DNA of 64,000 bases from Halomonas saccharevitans (GCF_900116405.1 NZ_FPAQ01000016.1:18796-82795), one strand, 5' to 3'. Counted from the first letter of the stretch, positions 10,773-20,384 are shown. Numbers and translations: made by a program. Notes: generated by a model not told the origin, from the sequence alone.

Positions 10773-12560
10773 ATGCCGAGGCCGAACAGGAACGTCGCCG
10801 TGCCGCGCTTCTCGCTACCCGACTTCAGCCTGGATGGCTTCCGTCGCCAGCTCGCCAATGTGGATGCCCTGCCCCAGCTATGCGTGCTGGGCGTGGTCTC
10901 GGGGCTGATCACCGGGGGGCTGATGGTGGCGTTCCGGCTGCTGCTTACCCTCGGCGCGATGGCCTTCATGCCCGACGGCAACCCCGAAGCCTTCGAGCAG
11001 CTCCCGCCCTGGGGGCGCGCCCTGCTGCCGCTGCTGGCGGTGACCCTGATCGGCCTGTGGCTGTGGCGTCAGCCGGTGGCTAACCGCAAGATCGGCGTAG
11101 CCCACGTGATCGAGCGCCTGACCTACCACCAGGGTCGCTTCCCGCTGCGCAACTGGATCACCCAGTGGTGGGTCGGGCTGATCTCGGTGCTCGGCGGGCT
11201 CTCTGCCGGGCGCGAGGGGCCGGCCATCCACCTGGGGGCCGCGGCCGTCAGCGGCCTCGGCCAGCGGCTCAAGCTGCCCCACAACAGCCTGCGGGTGCTG
11301 GTCGCCTGCGGCACCGCGGCGGGCATCTCGGCATCCTTCCATACTCCCATCGCCGGGGTCATCTTCGCCATGGAAGTGGTGATGATGGAGTACACCATCG
11401 TCGGTTTCATGCCGGTGATCCTGGCCTCGACCATGGGCGCGGTGGTGGCGCAGTTGGTCTTCGGCACCGAGCGCGCCTTCCAGTCCTCCGACGTGGCGCT
11501 GGGCTCGCTGGTCAATCTGCCGTGGCTGGTGGTCTGCGCGCTGATCATCGGGCTGCTGGCGGGGCTCTTCGTGCGGGTGGCGCGCGCCGGACGCCGCCTT
11601 GAGCGCCTGCCCTGGGGCGTGCGCTGCGCGCTGGTCGGAGTCTTGGTGGGCGGCGTGGCCTGGTGGTATCCCCAGGTGCAGGGCATGGGCTACGACACCC
11701 TGGCCCTGACCCTCTCGGGTAGCCTGCCGCTGGACGTGCTGCTGGCGGTGGCCGTCGGCAAGCTGCTGCTCACCGCCGGTGCCGTGGCCTGTGGTATCCC
11801 CGTCAGCATCATCGGGCCGGTGCTGGTGGTCGGGGCCGCGGCCGGTACGCTGCTGGGTCTGCTCGGCGCCCAGCTGATGCCGAGCCTGGCCGCCGGCCCC
11901 GAGATCTACGGCATGCTCGGTATGGCCGCCATGATGGGGGCGGTGCTGCAGGCCCCGCTGGCCGCGCTCATGGCGCTGCTCGAGCTGACCAGCAACCCCA
12001 ACATCATCCTGCCGGGGATGCTGGCGGTGGTGGTGGCGGGACTGACCTCCCGCCAGCTGTGTCGCTGCGACGGCTTCTTCATCAGCGTCACCCGACACGG
12101 CATGCACCCGCTGCAGCAGCCGCTGATGCAGGCGCTATCCCGGGTGTCGGTGCCGGCGGTCATGGAGCGCAGCCTGGTGCGCAGCCCGCGGATGGTGACC
12201 CGCGACCAGGCTCGGGCCCTGCTCGAGGCCAATCCCGTCTGGGTGCTGATCGAGCGCTCTTCCGCCGACAAGCCGCTGCTGGCGCTCAAGGCCGCCGACC
12301 TGGCGCGCTGGCTGCTCGAGCATCAGGAGGACAACGCCGCCGCCGGCGCGCTGCTGGATCTGGTCGAGATCCCCGGTCAGCGTCTGGAAATGGCGCCGAT
12401 CCATCTGCAGGCAACCCTCACCGAGGCCTTCGACCGGCTCAACGACAAGGCGGTCGATGCCCTCTACGTGGAGCACGGCCATCGGCCGAAGAACAAGCGG
12501 ATTTCCGGTATCATCACCCGTGACGCCATCGAGCGACACTATCGTTTTTCCGATTCATAA
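10773..12560 (+). CDS. ClC-family chloride channel or chloride/proton antiporter
   Basis: A 595-residue ClC protein with about ten to twelve hydrophobic segments in residues 30-430. The selectivity-filter motif [11 protein letters not shown] is near residue 147, preceded by GGLSA, and the [15 protein letters not shown] segment near 345 corresponds to the third filter loop. The C-terminal 160 residues form a cytoplasmic, CBS-like regulatory region ending in [18 protein letters not shown]. In a halophile it probably serves chloride handling or acid/osmotic homeostasis. Whether it is a channel or an exchanger cannot be told by eye. It is followed by hemJ after 17 bases. Confidence 0.88.
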   Translation: MPRPNRNVAVPRFSLPDFSLDGFRRQLANVDALPQLCVLGVVSGLITGGLMVAFRLLLTLGAMAFMPDGNPEAFEQLPPWGRALLPLLAVTLIGLWLWRQPVANRKIGVAHVIERLTYHQGRFPLRNWITQWWVGLISVLGGLSAGREGPAIHLGAAAVSGLGQRLKLPHNSLRVLVACGTAAGISASFHTPIAGVIFAMEVVMMEYTIVGFMPVILASTMGAVVAQLVFGTERAFQSSDVALGSLVNLPWLVVCALIIGLLAGLFVRVARAGRRLERLPWGVRCALVGVLVGGVAWWYPQVQGMGYDTLALTLSGSLPLDVLLAVAVGKLLLTAGAVACGIPVSIIGPVLVVGAAAGTLLGLLGAQLMPSLAAGPEIYGMLGMAAMMGAVLQAPLAALMALLELTSNPNIILPGMLAVVVAGLTSRQLCRCDGFFISVTRHGMHPLQQPLMQALSRVSVPAVMERSLVRSPRMVTRDQARALLEANPVWVLIERSSADKPLLALKAADLARWLLEHQEDNAAAGALLDLVEIPGQRLEMAPIHLQATLTEAFDRLNDKAVDALYVEHGHRPKNKRISGIITRDAIERHYRFSDS

Positions 12561-12577
12561 ACGGCTGAGGAGTCGTC

Positions 12578-13009
12578 ATGTACCTGTGGATGAAGGCCCT
12601 GCACCTGGTGGCCATGGTGACCTGGTTCGCTGCCCTCTTTTATCTCCCGCGCCTCTACGTCTATCACGCTCAGGCGCGTGACCGCGGCGAGCAGCAGGCG
12701 ATCGACCACTTCCTCGTCATGGAGCGCAAGCTCTATCGCGGCATCATGACGCCGTCGATGATCGCCGTGCTGCTCTTCGGCGGCGCCATGCTGGCGCTCA
12801 ATCCCGCCTGGCTTTCCCAGGGATGGCTCCATGCCAAGCTCGCGCTGGTGGTGCTACTGGTGGCCTATCACCATGTCTGCCTGATCTACTTGAAGCAGTT
12901 CGCCGCGGCGCGCTGCACGCGCGGCCACGTCTTCTTCCGCTGGTTCAACGAGCTGCCGGTGATCGCCCTGCTGTTGATCATCTTCCTGGCCGTGATGAAG
13001 CCCTTCTGA
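12578..13009 (+). CDS. hemJ: Protoporphyrinogen IX oxidase HemJ
   Basis: HemJ is the membrane protoporphyrinogen oxidase used by bacteria lacking HemG and HemY. The 143-residue protein has four hydrophobic helices. It carries the family N-terminus WMKALHLVAMVTWFAALFYLPRLYVYHA with its conserved histidine near residue 9, and a second conserved block, KLALVVLLVAYHH, near residue 88. Its TGA overlaps the thiD ATG. Heme genes hemL and hemW lie 1 and 5 kb downstream. Confidence 0.9.
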   Translation: MYLWMKALHLVAMVTWFAALFYLPRLYVYHAQARDRGEQQAIDHFLVMERKLYRGIMTPSMIAVLLFGGAMLALNPAWLSQGWLHAKLALVVLLVAYHHVCLIYLKQFAAARCTRGHVFFRWFNELPVIALLLIIFLAVMKPF

Positions 13010-13866
13010 TGGCCGATAACACGGAACTGATGCCCCACCTGCCGACCGTGCTGGTGCTGGCGGGTCACGACCCCACCGGCGGCGCCGGCCTGATCGCCGA
13101 CAGCGAGGCGGTCGCCGCTTGCGGCGGCTGGGCCCTGACCCTGCCCACGGCGCTGACGGTGCAGAACTGCCGCGATGTCAGCGCGGTGCGCCCCGTCGGC
13201 GCCGATGATCTGCGCGCCATGGCGGCGGCCCTCGACGACTTCGAGATCGCCGCCATCAAGATCGGCGTGATCCCCGACGTGGCCGTGCTGGATGCCGTGG
13301 TGGACATCGTGCGGCGGCGTCCGGGCGTGCCGGTGGTAATGGACCCGGTGCTCAGTGCCGGTGGCGGCAGCAAGTTGTCCACAATCGAGCTGATCGATGT
13401 CGTCCGCCACCATCTGCTGCCGCTTGTGGATATCCTGACGCCCAACCGGGGCGAGCTGGCTCGGCTGGCCGACCCCGATAGCGGTGATGATATCGAGCGG
13501 GCGGTGGAACTGATGTCGCTGGGCTGCCAGGCGCTGCTGGTCACCGGTACCGACGATCCCGAGGGGCGGGTACCGGTCGATCGCGTGGAGCACACCCTGC
13601 ACGCCACGGACACCAGCCGCCAGTGGACCTGGCCGCGCCTGGCCGGTGTCTATCACGGCTCCGGCTGCACCCTGGCGAGCGCCCTGGCGGCGCGTCTGGC
13701 CGTGGGCGAGTCGCTGGTTGCCGCCTGCGAACAGGCCCAGGCCTTCACCTGGCAGGCGCTGGCCCACGGCTGGCAGCCCGGCAAGGATCAGCGCCTGCCG
13801 CGTCGCCTCTGGGAGCTGCCGGCGCTGCCCGCCTGTCTGGCCCCCGGGGCAACGGGCGGACGCTGA
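13009..13866 (+). CDS. thiD: Hydroxymethylpyrimidine/phosphomethylpyrimidine kinase ThiD
   Basis: ThiD phosphorylates HMP and HMP-P in thiamin synthesis. The ribokinase-fold start VLVLAGHDPTGGAGLIADSEA is at about residues 11-31, the MDPVLSAGGG motif is near 113, and the anion-hole region YHGSGCTLASALAARLA near 218 carries the catalytic Cys/Asp-loop equivalent. The 285-residue length is slightly above average. The ATG overlaps the hemJ stop. In Pseudomonas thiE usually sits between thiD and hemL, but here only 175 non-coding bases separate them. Confidence 0.88.
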   Translation: MADNTELMPHLPTVLVLAGHDPTGGAGLIADSEAVAACGGWALTLPTALTVQNCRDVSAVRPVGADDLRAMAAALDDFEIAAIKIGVIPDVAVLDAVVDIVRRRPGVPVVMDPVLSAGGGSKLSTIELIDVVRHHLLPLVDILTPNRGELARLADPDSGDDIERAVELMSLGCQALLVTGTDDPEGRVPVDRVEHTLHATDTSRQWTWPRLAGVYHGSGCTLASALAARLAVGESLVAACEQAQAFTWQALAHGWQPGKDQRLPRRLWELPALPACLAPGATGGR

Positions 13867-14041
13867 GCCGGGATGGGCTGGTCATCGCCCTGCCGGCAGA
13901 TGAGAATAGGGACAAACTCGGGCCGTGCCGGCCGCGCTTCGTTTGGCGACATTCACCGGCTTTTCCCGCCCGCTACAGGGTTATCCAGAGAACTATCCAC
14001 AGCCTGCCGACGGGCAGGCCGCAACAGGGCAAGAGGTTGAC

Positions 14042-15331
14042 ATGACCACATCCGCAAAGCTCTTCGAACAGGCCTGCCGGCACATCCCCGGCGGGGTTAA
14101 CTCGCCGGTGCGCGCCTTCAAGGGCATGGATCGTCCCCCGGTATTCATGGAACGTGCCAAGGGCGCCTATCTGTTCGATGTGGAAGGCAAGCGCTACGTC
14201 GACTACGTCGGCTCCTGGGGGCCGATGATCACCGGACACGCCGACCCCGAGGTGCTGGGCGCGGTGCGCGAGCGCCTCGATGCGGGCCTCTCCTTCGGTA
14301 CCCCCACGGCCGTCGAAACCACCATGGCCGACCTGATCTGCGAGATGATCCCCTCCATCGAGATGGTGCGCATGGTCAACTCCGGCACCGAGGCCACCAT
14401 GTCGGCGGTACGCCTGGCGCGCGGCTTCACCGGGCGCGACAAGATCGTCAAGTTCGAGGGCAACTACCACGGCCATACCGACTCGCTGCTGGTCAAGGCG
14501 GGTTCCGGCGCCCTCACCCACGGCGAGCCCAGCTCCCCTGGGGTGCCGGCCTCCCTGGCCGAACATACCGTGACGCTCTCCTTCAATGACCCCGAGGCCG
14601 TGGAGCAGTGCTTCGAGGAGATCGGCAGCGAGGTGGCCTGCATTATCGTTGAGCCGGTGGCCGGCAACATGAACTGCATTCCGCCCCAGCCGGGATTCCT
14701 GGAGACCCTGCGCCAGGTCTGCGACCGGTTCGGCAGCCTGCTGATTTTCGATGAGGTGATGACCGGTTTCCGGGTCGCCATGGGCGGGGCCCAGGCGCAC
14801 TACGACGTGAAGCCCGACCTGACCTGCCTGGGCAAGATCGTCGGCGGCGGCATGCCGGTGGGGGCCTTCGGTGGGCGTCGCGAGATCATGGAGGTCATTT
14901 CGCCGCTGGGGCCGGTCTATCAGGCGGGCACCCTCTCTGGCAATCCGCTGGCCATGTCGGCGGGCATCGCCCTGCTGAACAAGCTGCAGGCGCCTGGCTT
15001 CCACGATGCCCTGGCACAGCGGGTCGAAACGCTCTGTCATGGTCTCGAGGAGCGCGCCGCGGCGGCGGGCATCGACATGATCACCCAGCGCGCCGGTGGC
15101 ATGTTCGGTCTCTTCTTCACCGGTCAGAGTCGAGTCGACAACTTCGCTCAGGCCACCGCCTGCGACGGAGACGCCTTCCGTCGCTTCTTCACCGCGATGC
15201 TCGACGAGGGAGTCTACCTGGCACCCTCGGCCTTCGAGGCCGGTTTCATGTCCAGCGCCCATGCCCCGGAGGACATCCAGCTGACCCTGGATGCGGCTGA
15301 GCGCGCGTTTGCGACGATGCAGCGTCGCTGA
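14042..15331 (+). CDS. hemL: Glutamate-1-semialdehyde 2,1-aminomutase
   Basis: HemL converts glutamate-1-semialdehyde to 5-aminolevulinate, the committed C5-pathway step to heme. The 429-residue protein is a class III PLP aminotransferase. [14 protein letters not shown] lies near residue 12, [16 protein letters not shown] near 120 and the PLP lysine in [19 protein letters not shown] near 264. The start chosen is the ATG at 14042; the open frame extends 39 codons upstream into non-conserved sequence. A GCCTGCC/GGCAGGC hairpin (14002-14019) stands in the leader. Confidence 0.96.
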   Translation: MTTSAKLFEQACRHIPGGVNSPVRAFKGMDRPPVFMERAKGAYLFDVEGKRYVDYVGSWGPMITGHADPEVLGAVRERLDAGLSFGTPTAVETTMADLICEMIPSIEMVRMVNSGTEATMSAVRLARGFTGRDKIVKFEGNYHGHTDSLLVKAGSGALTHGEPSSPGVPASLAEHTVTLSFNDPEAVEQCFEEIGSEVACIIVEPVAGNMNCIPPQPGFLETLRQVCDRFGSLLIFDEVMTGFRVAMGGAQAHYDVKPDLTCLGKIVGGGMPVGAFGGRREIMEVISPLGPVYQAGTLSGNPLAMSAGIALLNKLQAPGFHDALAQRVETLCHGLEERAAAAGIDMITQRAGGMFGLFFTGQSRVDNFAQATACDGDAFRRFFTAMLDEGVYLAPSAFEAGFMSSAHAPEDIQLTLDAAERAFATMQRR

Positions 15332-15358
15332 TTCCCTTTACCGATCGGGAGACCCGAG

Positions 15359-16606
15359 ATGGGCCAGAAAGATGCGCAACACGAGGTGGCGTGCGATGAC
15401 GCCCTGCCGCTGGAGGCACTGATCGATCGACTGGTGGCCTTCCACCGTCGCAAAAGCGTGGGGGCCCTTGCTGACGATGCTGGCCTGGTCGCCTTCCAGC
15501 AGCGCATCGAGGGCGAGGTGACGGCCCTCGAGCCGCTGCTGATCGGCGAGGAGGATCGCCATCGCCTCGCCTCGCTTCGCGAGTGGCTCGATCAGGACGT
15601 GCAGCGCCTGGCCTCGGTCTTCCTCGAGCGCCGGGATCGATTGCTGGCGGCCAGCTGGGCGGTCGAGCATCCCGAGAGTCGGCTGTGCGATGAGGGCCGA
15701 GTGCTGCTCGCCAACGCCATCGGCCGCGACCTGCTGGGACCCGGCGCCGATGGGATCCTCGATCCCGGTAACGACCTGGCCGCGCTGCTGGTGGGGCTGG
15801 AGGCGCGCGGCGAGACCGCCCTGGCGCGCCAGGCGCTGGATCGCTACTTGCGCCTGTCCGGCGACTACGGCATGGCCCGGCTGCTCTCGGTGTTTCGCGT
15901 CGTCGAGGCCCTCGCCGGTGCGCGTCGAGCCCTGGAGCGTCGGCGCACGGCGGGGGAGGACGCCGAGCGTCCGGCGCTGCTGGCCGAGACCATGCGGGCC
16001 TGCCACGAGTATCTGACTCTGGCCGAGTCCTATGCCGAGTTCCGCTTCCCGCCGCTGGTGATCGGCATCGGCGTCTCCGGCAGCGGCAAGAGTCGCTTCA
16101 CGCGCACTCTGGTCTCACGGTTAGGCGCCGTACGGGTCTGCTCCGACGTGGAACGGCGTCGCGTCCACGGCCTCGATCCACAGGATCTGTTAACGCCACC
16201 GGCTGTGGATATCTTTAGTCGAGAGGCCACCGCACAGACTTATCACCGCATGGCCGAGTGCGCCGGCATGCTGCTAGAGGCAGGTTTCCCGGCCTGTGTC
16301 GACGGCACCTTCCTGAAGCGTGACCAGCGCGATCTGCTGCGCCAGGAGGCCGAGGCCCGAGGCCTGCCGGTGCTGCTGGTCAGCTTCGAGGCCGATGAGG
16401 CGACCCTGCGTCGTCGCATCGAGAAGCGGGCCGGGCGCCAGGGCGTCGCGCCTCAGGAGAGCCTGGCGATACTGGAGGCTCAGCAGGCCGGCTTCGAGGC
16501 GATCGGCGACGAGGAGCGCCTGCACCTGCTGCGCCTGGACACCACCGCCGACAATGCCGCCGAGACCCTGGCCGGGCTCATCCAGGAGCATGTACGCCTG
16601 ACGTGA
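15359..16606 (+). CDS. AAA-type P-loop ATPase of unknown role
   Basis: A 415-residue protein. The C-terminal half is a P-loop kinase-like domain. Walker A GIGVSGSGKSRFTRTL is at about residues 236-251, and further motifs are CSDVERRR (near 258), the AECAGMLLEAGFPACVDGTFLKR region near 300 and LRRRIEKR near 355. This resembles the ATP-binding half of proteins annotated as bifunctional aminoglycoside phosphotransferase/ATP-binding protein. The N-terminal 230 residues are helical and I do not recognise a complete phosphotransferase active site there. It follows hemL after 27 bases and may be co-transcribed. The substrate is unknown. Confidence 0.7.
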   Translation: MGQKDAQHEVACDDALPLEALIDRLVAFHRRKSVGALADDAGLVAFQQRIEGEVTALEPLLIGEEDRHRLASLREWLDQDVQRLASVFLERRDRLLAASWAVEHPESRLCDEGRVLLANAIGRDLLGPGADGILDPGNDLAALLVGLEARGETALARQALDRYLRLSGDYGMARLLSVFRVVEALAGARRALERRRTAGEDAERPALLAETMRACHEYLTLAESYAEFRFPPLVIGIGVSGSGKSRFTRTLVSRLGAVRVCSDVERRRVHGLDPQDLLTPPAVDIFSREATAQTYHRMAECAGMLLEAGFPACVDGTFLKRDQRDLLRQEAEARGLPVLLVSFEADEATLRRRIEKRAGRQGVAPQESLAILEAQQAGFEAIGDEERLHLLRLDTTADNAAETLAGLIQEHVRLT

Positions 16607-16673
16607 AGGAGTGGGGCAAGACCTGTGCTCCCCCCTGGCCTTGGCCGAGCACCGGAGACCCCGTCCGGGTTGC

Positions 16674-17375
16674 TCAGGAGGGGGGCGGGATGATCGATGC
16701 CGGGTTGTCCCGCTGGCGTCGTCCCACCAGTGGCGGCGGGGCGCCGAGGTTCTGGCGCGCCCAGTTCACCGCCTGCAGGCGATTGTGCACCTTGATCTTG
16801 CGAAAGATGTTGTAGAGGTGTGACTTGACGGTGTGCTCGCTGACGAAGAGCTGATCGGCGATCTCGATGTTCGAGGCGCCCGTGCCGAGCATGGCGATGA
16901 TCTCAAGCTCTCGGTGCGTCAGGCCGCAGACCGGCCGATAGGAGTTGAGCTGCTGGCGACGGAAGAACTGGATCATCCGGGTCATCAGCGAGCGAGACAT
17001 CCACAGGTTGCCTTCCAGGAGGATGGTCAGCCCCTTGCAGATCATCTCCAGCGCATCGCTACGATAGAAGACGCCTTGCAGGTTCATGGCCGAGAGGATC
17101 TCGACGGCATGTTCCTCGTCACGCAGGTTGAAGGCGGCCAGTGACATGTCATCGGCCTCGGCGGCCCTGACGTGCCACTGCTGCATGGTGGCCTCATCGA
17201 TATGATCCGCATCGAGCAGCACTACCGTCGGTGAGGCCTCCATGCCCTTCCACTCCGCGGTGGGGGCGACGACCGAGACCTGACAGTCGAGCTGCTGGTG
17301 CAGGTAGTCGATGAAGAGTTGCGATTGAGGGTTGTTGGCGGTGACCAGCAACACCAGGCGTTGCTCTTGCTCCAT
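16674..17375 (-). CDS. LuxR-type regulator of the VpsT/CsgD class
   Basis: A 233-residue transcription factor with an N-terminal receiver-like domain (residues 5-115) and a C-terminal LuxR helix-turn-helix (residues about 150-212; LTHRELEIIAMLGTGASNIEIADQLFVSEHTVKSHLYNIFRKI). The receiver lacks the acidic pocket and phospho-Asp pattern of true response regulators, as in CsgD. Residues 125-128 read WMSR, matching the W[FLM][TS]R motif through which VpsT binds cyclic di-GMP. A proline/arginine tail follows. It has no partner kinase and sits behind a 400-base AT-rich leader, so biofilm or exopolysaccharide control is plausible. Confidence 0.8.
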   Translation of the reverse strand: MEQEQRLVLLVTANNPQSQLFIDYLHQQLDCQVSVVAPTAEWKGMEASPTVVLLDADHIDEATMQQWHVRAAEADDMSLAAFNLRDEEHAVEILSAMNLQGVFYRSDALEMICKGLTILLEGNLWMSRSLMTRMIQFFRRQQLNSYRPVCGLTHRELEIIAMLGTGASNIEIADQLFVSEHTVKSHLYNIFRKIKVHNRLQAVNWARQNLGAPPPLVGRRQRDNPASIIPPPS

Positions 17376-17780
17376 GATCCCGACCCCTGCGCAAGTGCGA
17401 TGACGTTTCTGGTGAGGCCATCAGATAAAGGTGGTATGCCCTGTCATACTGGGAGTAAGTCTTGGTCAGAATGTAAGTTTTAGTTACTAACTTTTAGCTA
17501 TATTTATATGCCTTTTTTTCACGTCTTTGCAGCCAGTCGAGCTTGTTCTTGATAATAAGCGTATTTTTACTCTTTTGAGGGTTCGATAACCCCAGCGCTC
17601 GGGGCGACCTTCAAGGAAATTCATCCCCTCGCTCGTCGTTTCCAAGCGAATAGCTCATTCGTAATAATGAGAAAAGTCGTCACTTGGCATTTCATGCATT
17701 CGGCGCATGATGCGTGCGTTTCCCTGGGGCGAGGCGGGCTCGTAGAATGGGGGCTTACCTGACGTCATGGAGAATCGATC
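17376..17780. other. AT-rich intergenic region between the regulator and rdgB
   Basis: No gene is visible in these 405 bases. The part at about 17455-17580 is strikingly AT-rich for this genome, with TATATTTATAT-like runs, and contains the inverted repeat GGGTT/AACCC (17579-17592). It must hold divergent promoters for the regulator and rdgB. A TAGAAT hexamer near 17743 is a possible -10 for rdgB, but its -35 is poor. CsgD-class genes often have long regulated leaders. Confidence 0.5.
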
Positions 17781-18392
17781 ATGAGTCCAGCCCTGCTGGT
17801 CCTGGCCAGCGGTAACGCCGGCAAGCTGCGCGAGTTTCACCAGTTGCTCGCACCGCTGGGCCTCGAGGTGCACGCCCAGGCCGATTACGGGGTGGCCGAC
17901 GTCGAGGAGACCGGCCTGACCTTCGTCGAGAACGCTCTGCTCAAGGCCCGGGAAGCCAGCCGTCTCAGCGGGCTGCCGGCGTTGGCCGATGACTCGGGCC
18001 TGGAGGTGGATGCCCTGGCGGGGGCGCCCGGTATCTATTCGGCTCGCTATGCCGGCGAGCCCAAGAGCGATACCCGCAACAATGCCAGGCTGCTCGAGGC
18101 CCTTGCCGAAGTGCCGGAGGGTCGCCGCCGCGCGCGCTACTGGTGCGTACTGGTGCTGCTGCGTCACGCCGAGGATCCCGTGCCGTTGATCGTGCAGCGT
18201 AGCTGGGAGGGCGAGATCCTTCAGGCGCCCCGCGGCGAGGGCGGCTTCGGCTACGATCCGCTGTTCTGGCTACCCGACCAGCAGGCCAGCGCCGCCGAAC
18301 TCGATGCCGAGCAGAAGAACCGCCTCAGCCATCGAGGGCGGGCCCTCCAGGCACTGGTGGCCGCCATGGCGCCGGAGCCGGCGCGCTCATGA
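17781..18392 (+). CDS. rdgB: dITP/XTP pyrophosphatase (non-canonical purine NTPase)
   Basis: RdgB hydrolyses ITP, dITP and XTP to keep deaminated purines out of nucleic acids. The 203-residue product has the N-terminal substrate loop LVLASGNAGKLREFHQLL (residues 5-22) and the catalytic acidic cluster ETGLTFVENALLKAREAS then ADDSGLEVDALAGAPGIYSARYAG. GEGGFGYDPLFW follows near residue 153. It overlaps hemW by an ATGA junction, a common pairing in gammaproteobacteria. Confidence 0.95.
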   Translation: MSPALLVLASGNAGKLREFHQLLAPLGLEVHAQADYGVADVEETGLTFVENALLKAREASRLSGLPALADDSGLEVDALAGAPGIYSARYAGEPKSDTRNNARLLEALAEVPEGRRRARYWCVLVLLRHAEDPVPLIVQRSWEGEILQAPRGEGGFGYDPLFWLPDQQASAAELDAEQKNRLSHRGRALQALVAAMAPEPARS

Positions 18393-19582
18393 GTGAGTCG
18401 CGCTCGATTACGACCGGCCTGCCACCGCTGTCGCTCTATTTGCATGTGCCCTGGTGCGTGCGCAAGTGCCCCTACTGCGACTTCAACTCCCACGGTGTCG
18501 GGCGGGGAGCCGAGCTCCCCGAGGCGGCCTACCTGGAGGCGTTGATCGCCGATCTCGAGGCCGACCTGCCGCTCGCCGCGGGGCGCGAGCTGGTCAGCAT
18601 CTTCATCGGCGGCGGCACCCCGAGCCTGATGTCGGCCGGCTTCTACGAGCGGCTGCTGCAGGCCGTGGCGGATCGCCTGCCGCTTGCTCGGGACATCGAG
18701 ATTACCCTGGAGGCCAATCCCGGCACCCTGGAGCGGGGGCGTTTCGCCGGCTACCGGGCAGCGGGCATCAACCGGCTATCGCTGGGAGTGCAAAGCTTCC
18801 AGGATGCTCAGCTGTCGGCACTCGGTCGCATCCATGGCGGCGACGATGCCGTGGCGGCCTTCGACGAGGCGCGCCGGGCCGGCTTCGGCAACCTCAACCT
18901 CGACCTGATGCACGGGCTGCCCGGCCAGACTCCGGCGCTGGCGCTGGCGGATCTGGAGCGGGCCCTGGCGCTCGAGCCGGAGCATCTCTCCTGGTACCAG
19001 CTGACCCTGGAGCCCAATACCGAATTTCACTCCTTCCCGCCGGTCTTGCCGGAGGAGGAGGTGCTGTGGGACATCCAGGATGCCGGGCACGAGCGCCTCG
19101 AGTCCGCCGGCCTCGCGCGCTATGAGATATCCGCCTATGCGCGTCCCGGCCGGGCGTCGCGTCATAACCTGCACTACTGGCAATTCGGCGACTACCTGGG
19201 CATCGGGGCCGGCGCCCACGGCAAGCTCAGCATGCCGGGCCCCGCGGGGCTTGAGATAGAGCGTCGTTGGAAGTCCCGGCGGCCCGAGGACTACCTGCGC
19301 CGCGCCAATGACCCCCGCGGCTTCGTGGCCGGCCGTGACCTCATCGACGAGCGGGAACTGCCCCTCGAGTTCGCCATGAATGCCCTGCGCCTGGTGGAGG
19401 GCGTGCCGCTCTCGACCTGGCAGGCCCACACGGGGCGCAGCGACTCGGTTCTGCTCGCCAGGCTCTCGGCGGCGCGGGAAAAAGGACTTCTCGTGGAAGA
19501 TGCCGACAGGGTTGGGGCCTCGGCCCAGGGTCTATTATTCTTGAACGAACTGCTGGCCATGATGGACGATGTCGGCCAGTGA
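18389..19582 (+). CDS. hemW: HemW, radical SAM heme chaperone
   Basis: A 397-residue radical SAM protein related to oxygen-independent coproporphyrinogen oxidase. The iron-sulfur site CVRKCPYCDFNSH (CX3CX2C, near residue 23) and IFIGGGTPSLM (near 71) are present. The N-terminus begins directly with SLYLHVPWC and lacks the extension of true HemN, so the heme-chaperone HemW is the better name. It is translationally coupled to rdgB. The ompA-domain lipoprotein follows after 36 bases. Confidence 0.9.
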   Translation: MSESRSITTGLPPLSLYLHVPWCVRKCPYCDFNSHGVGRGAELPEAAYLEALIADLEADLPLAAGRELVSIFIGGGTPSLMSAGFYERLLQAVADRLPLARDIEITLEANPGTLERGRFAGYRAAGINRLSLGVQSFQDAQLSALGRIHGGDDAVAAFDEARRAGFGNLNLDLMHGLPGQTPALALADLERALALEPEHLSWYQLTLEPNTEFHSFPPVLPEEEVLWDIQDAGHERLESAGLARYEISAYARPGRASRHNLHYWQFGDYLGIGAGAHGKLSMPGPAGLEIERRWKSRRPEDYLRRANDPRGFVAGRDLIDERELPLEFAMNALRLVEGVPLSTWQAHTGRSDSVLLARLSAAREKGLLVEDADRVGASAQGLLFLNELLAMMDDVGQ

Positions 19583-19618
19583 AGGATGACCCCTGATTAC
19601 CAAGGAGGAGAGGACACG

Positions 19619-20299
19619 ATGAGAAGAGTAATGCGATGGATGGCCCCCCTGGCCGCTTCGGCGCTGCTGGTGGGCTGCACCACCACCGATCCCTATAGCG
19701 GTCAGACCCAGCGCAGCCAGACCGGCACCGGTGCTGCCATCGGCGCGGCCATCGGCGCGGCGGCCGGTGCCCTCAGCGGCGACGGCAGCACCAGTCGGCG
19801 CGACCGGGCCCTGATCGGTGCCGCCGTGGGTGCGGCCGCCGGTGGCGGTATCGGTGCCTACATGGACAAGCAGGAAGAGCAGCTGCGGCAGAGCACCCAG
19901 GGCACCGGCATCGGGGTCGATCGTCGCGGCGACGACATCGTGCTCAACATGCCGAGTGAGGTGACCTTCGCCTTCGACTCCAGCGACCTGACCCCCAATG
20001 CGCGCAATGCCCTCAATGATGTGGCCCGCGTGCTCCAGCAGTACCCGGACACCCGGGTCAACATCGCCGGCCATACCGACAGCACCGGCGATGCCGGCTA
20101 TAACCAGCGGCTCTCCGAGCGTCGAGCCAGCGCGGTGGGCAACTACCTGGCCCAGTCCGGCGTGACCCGCAACCGCCTGTACACGACTGGCTATGGCGAG
20201 AACCAGCCCGTCGCCAGCAACGACTCCGAGCAGGGGCGCGCCCAGAACCGCCGGGTGGAGATCACCCTGACGCCGATCCAGGAGCGCTTCCAGCAGTAA
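19619..20299 (+). CDS. OmpA-domain lipoprotein with glycine-zipper region (YiaD-like)
   Basis: A 226-residue outer-membrane lipoprotein. The signal peptide ends in the lipobox LLVGC (Cys about residue 19). Two glycine-zipper stretches (GTGAAIGAAIGAAAGAL and LIGAAVGAAAGGGIGAYMD) follow. The C-terminal OmpA peptidoglycan-binding domain (about residues 105-222) contains FAFDSSDLTPNARNAL, AGHTDSTGDAGYNQRLSERRA and NRRVEITL. The ATG at 19619 follows GGAGGAG; an in-frame ATG 11 codons earlier would spoil the signal peptide. A strong terminator follows. Confidence 0.87.
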   Translation: MRRVMRWMAPLAASALLVGCTTTDPYSGQTQRSQTGTGAAIGAAIGAAAGALSGDGSTSRRDRALIGAAVGAAAGGGIGAYMDKQEEQLRQSTQGTGIGVDRRGDDIVLNMPSEVTFAFDSSDLTPNARNALNDVARVLQQYPDTRVNIAGHTDSTGDAGYNQRLSERRASAVGNYLAQSGVTRNRLYTTGYGENQPVASNDSEQGRAQNRRVEITLTPIQERFQQ

Positions 20300-20327
20300 T
20301 CAGCGACGCCTGGCACCATGCACCCTC

Positions 20328-20360
20328 GGGCCCGCCACTGCTGAAGTGGCGGGCCCTTCT
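20328..20360 (+). terminator. Terminator after the OmpA-domain lipoprotein
   Basis: GGGCCCGCCACT and AGTGGCGGGCCC form a perfect 12-bp stem with a 5-base loop, followed by TTCTGTCTC. It lies 28 bases after the stop, on the plus strand. Confidence 0.8.
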
Positions 20361-20384
20361 GTCTCTAACCCACGGATCCCTTCC

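Noticed and set aside
16607..16673. Terminator between the ATPase and the VpsT-like regulator
   Set aside because: C-rich and G-rich tracts could pair loosely, but no clean stem with a T run is present on either strand.
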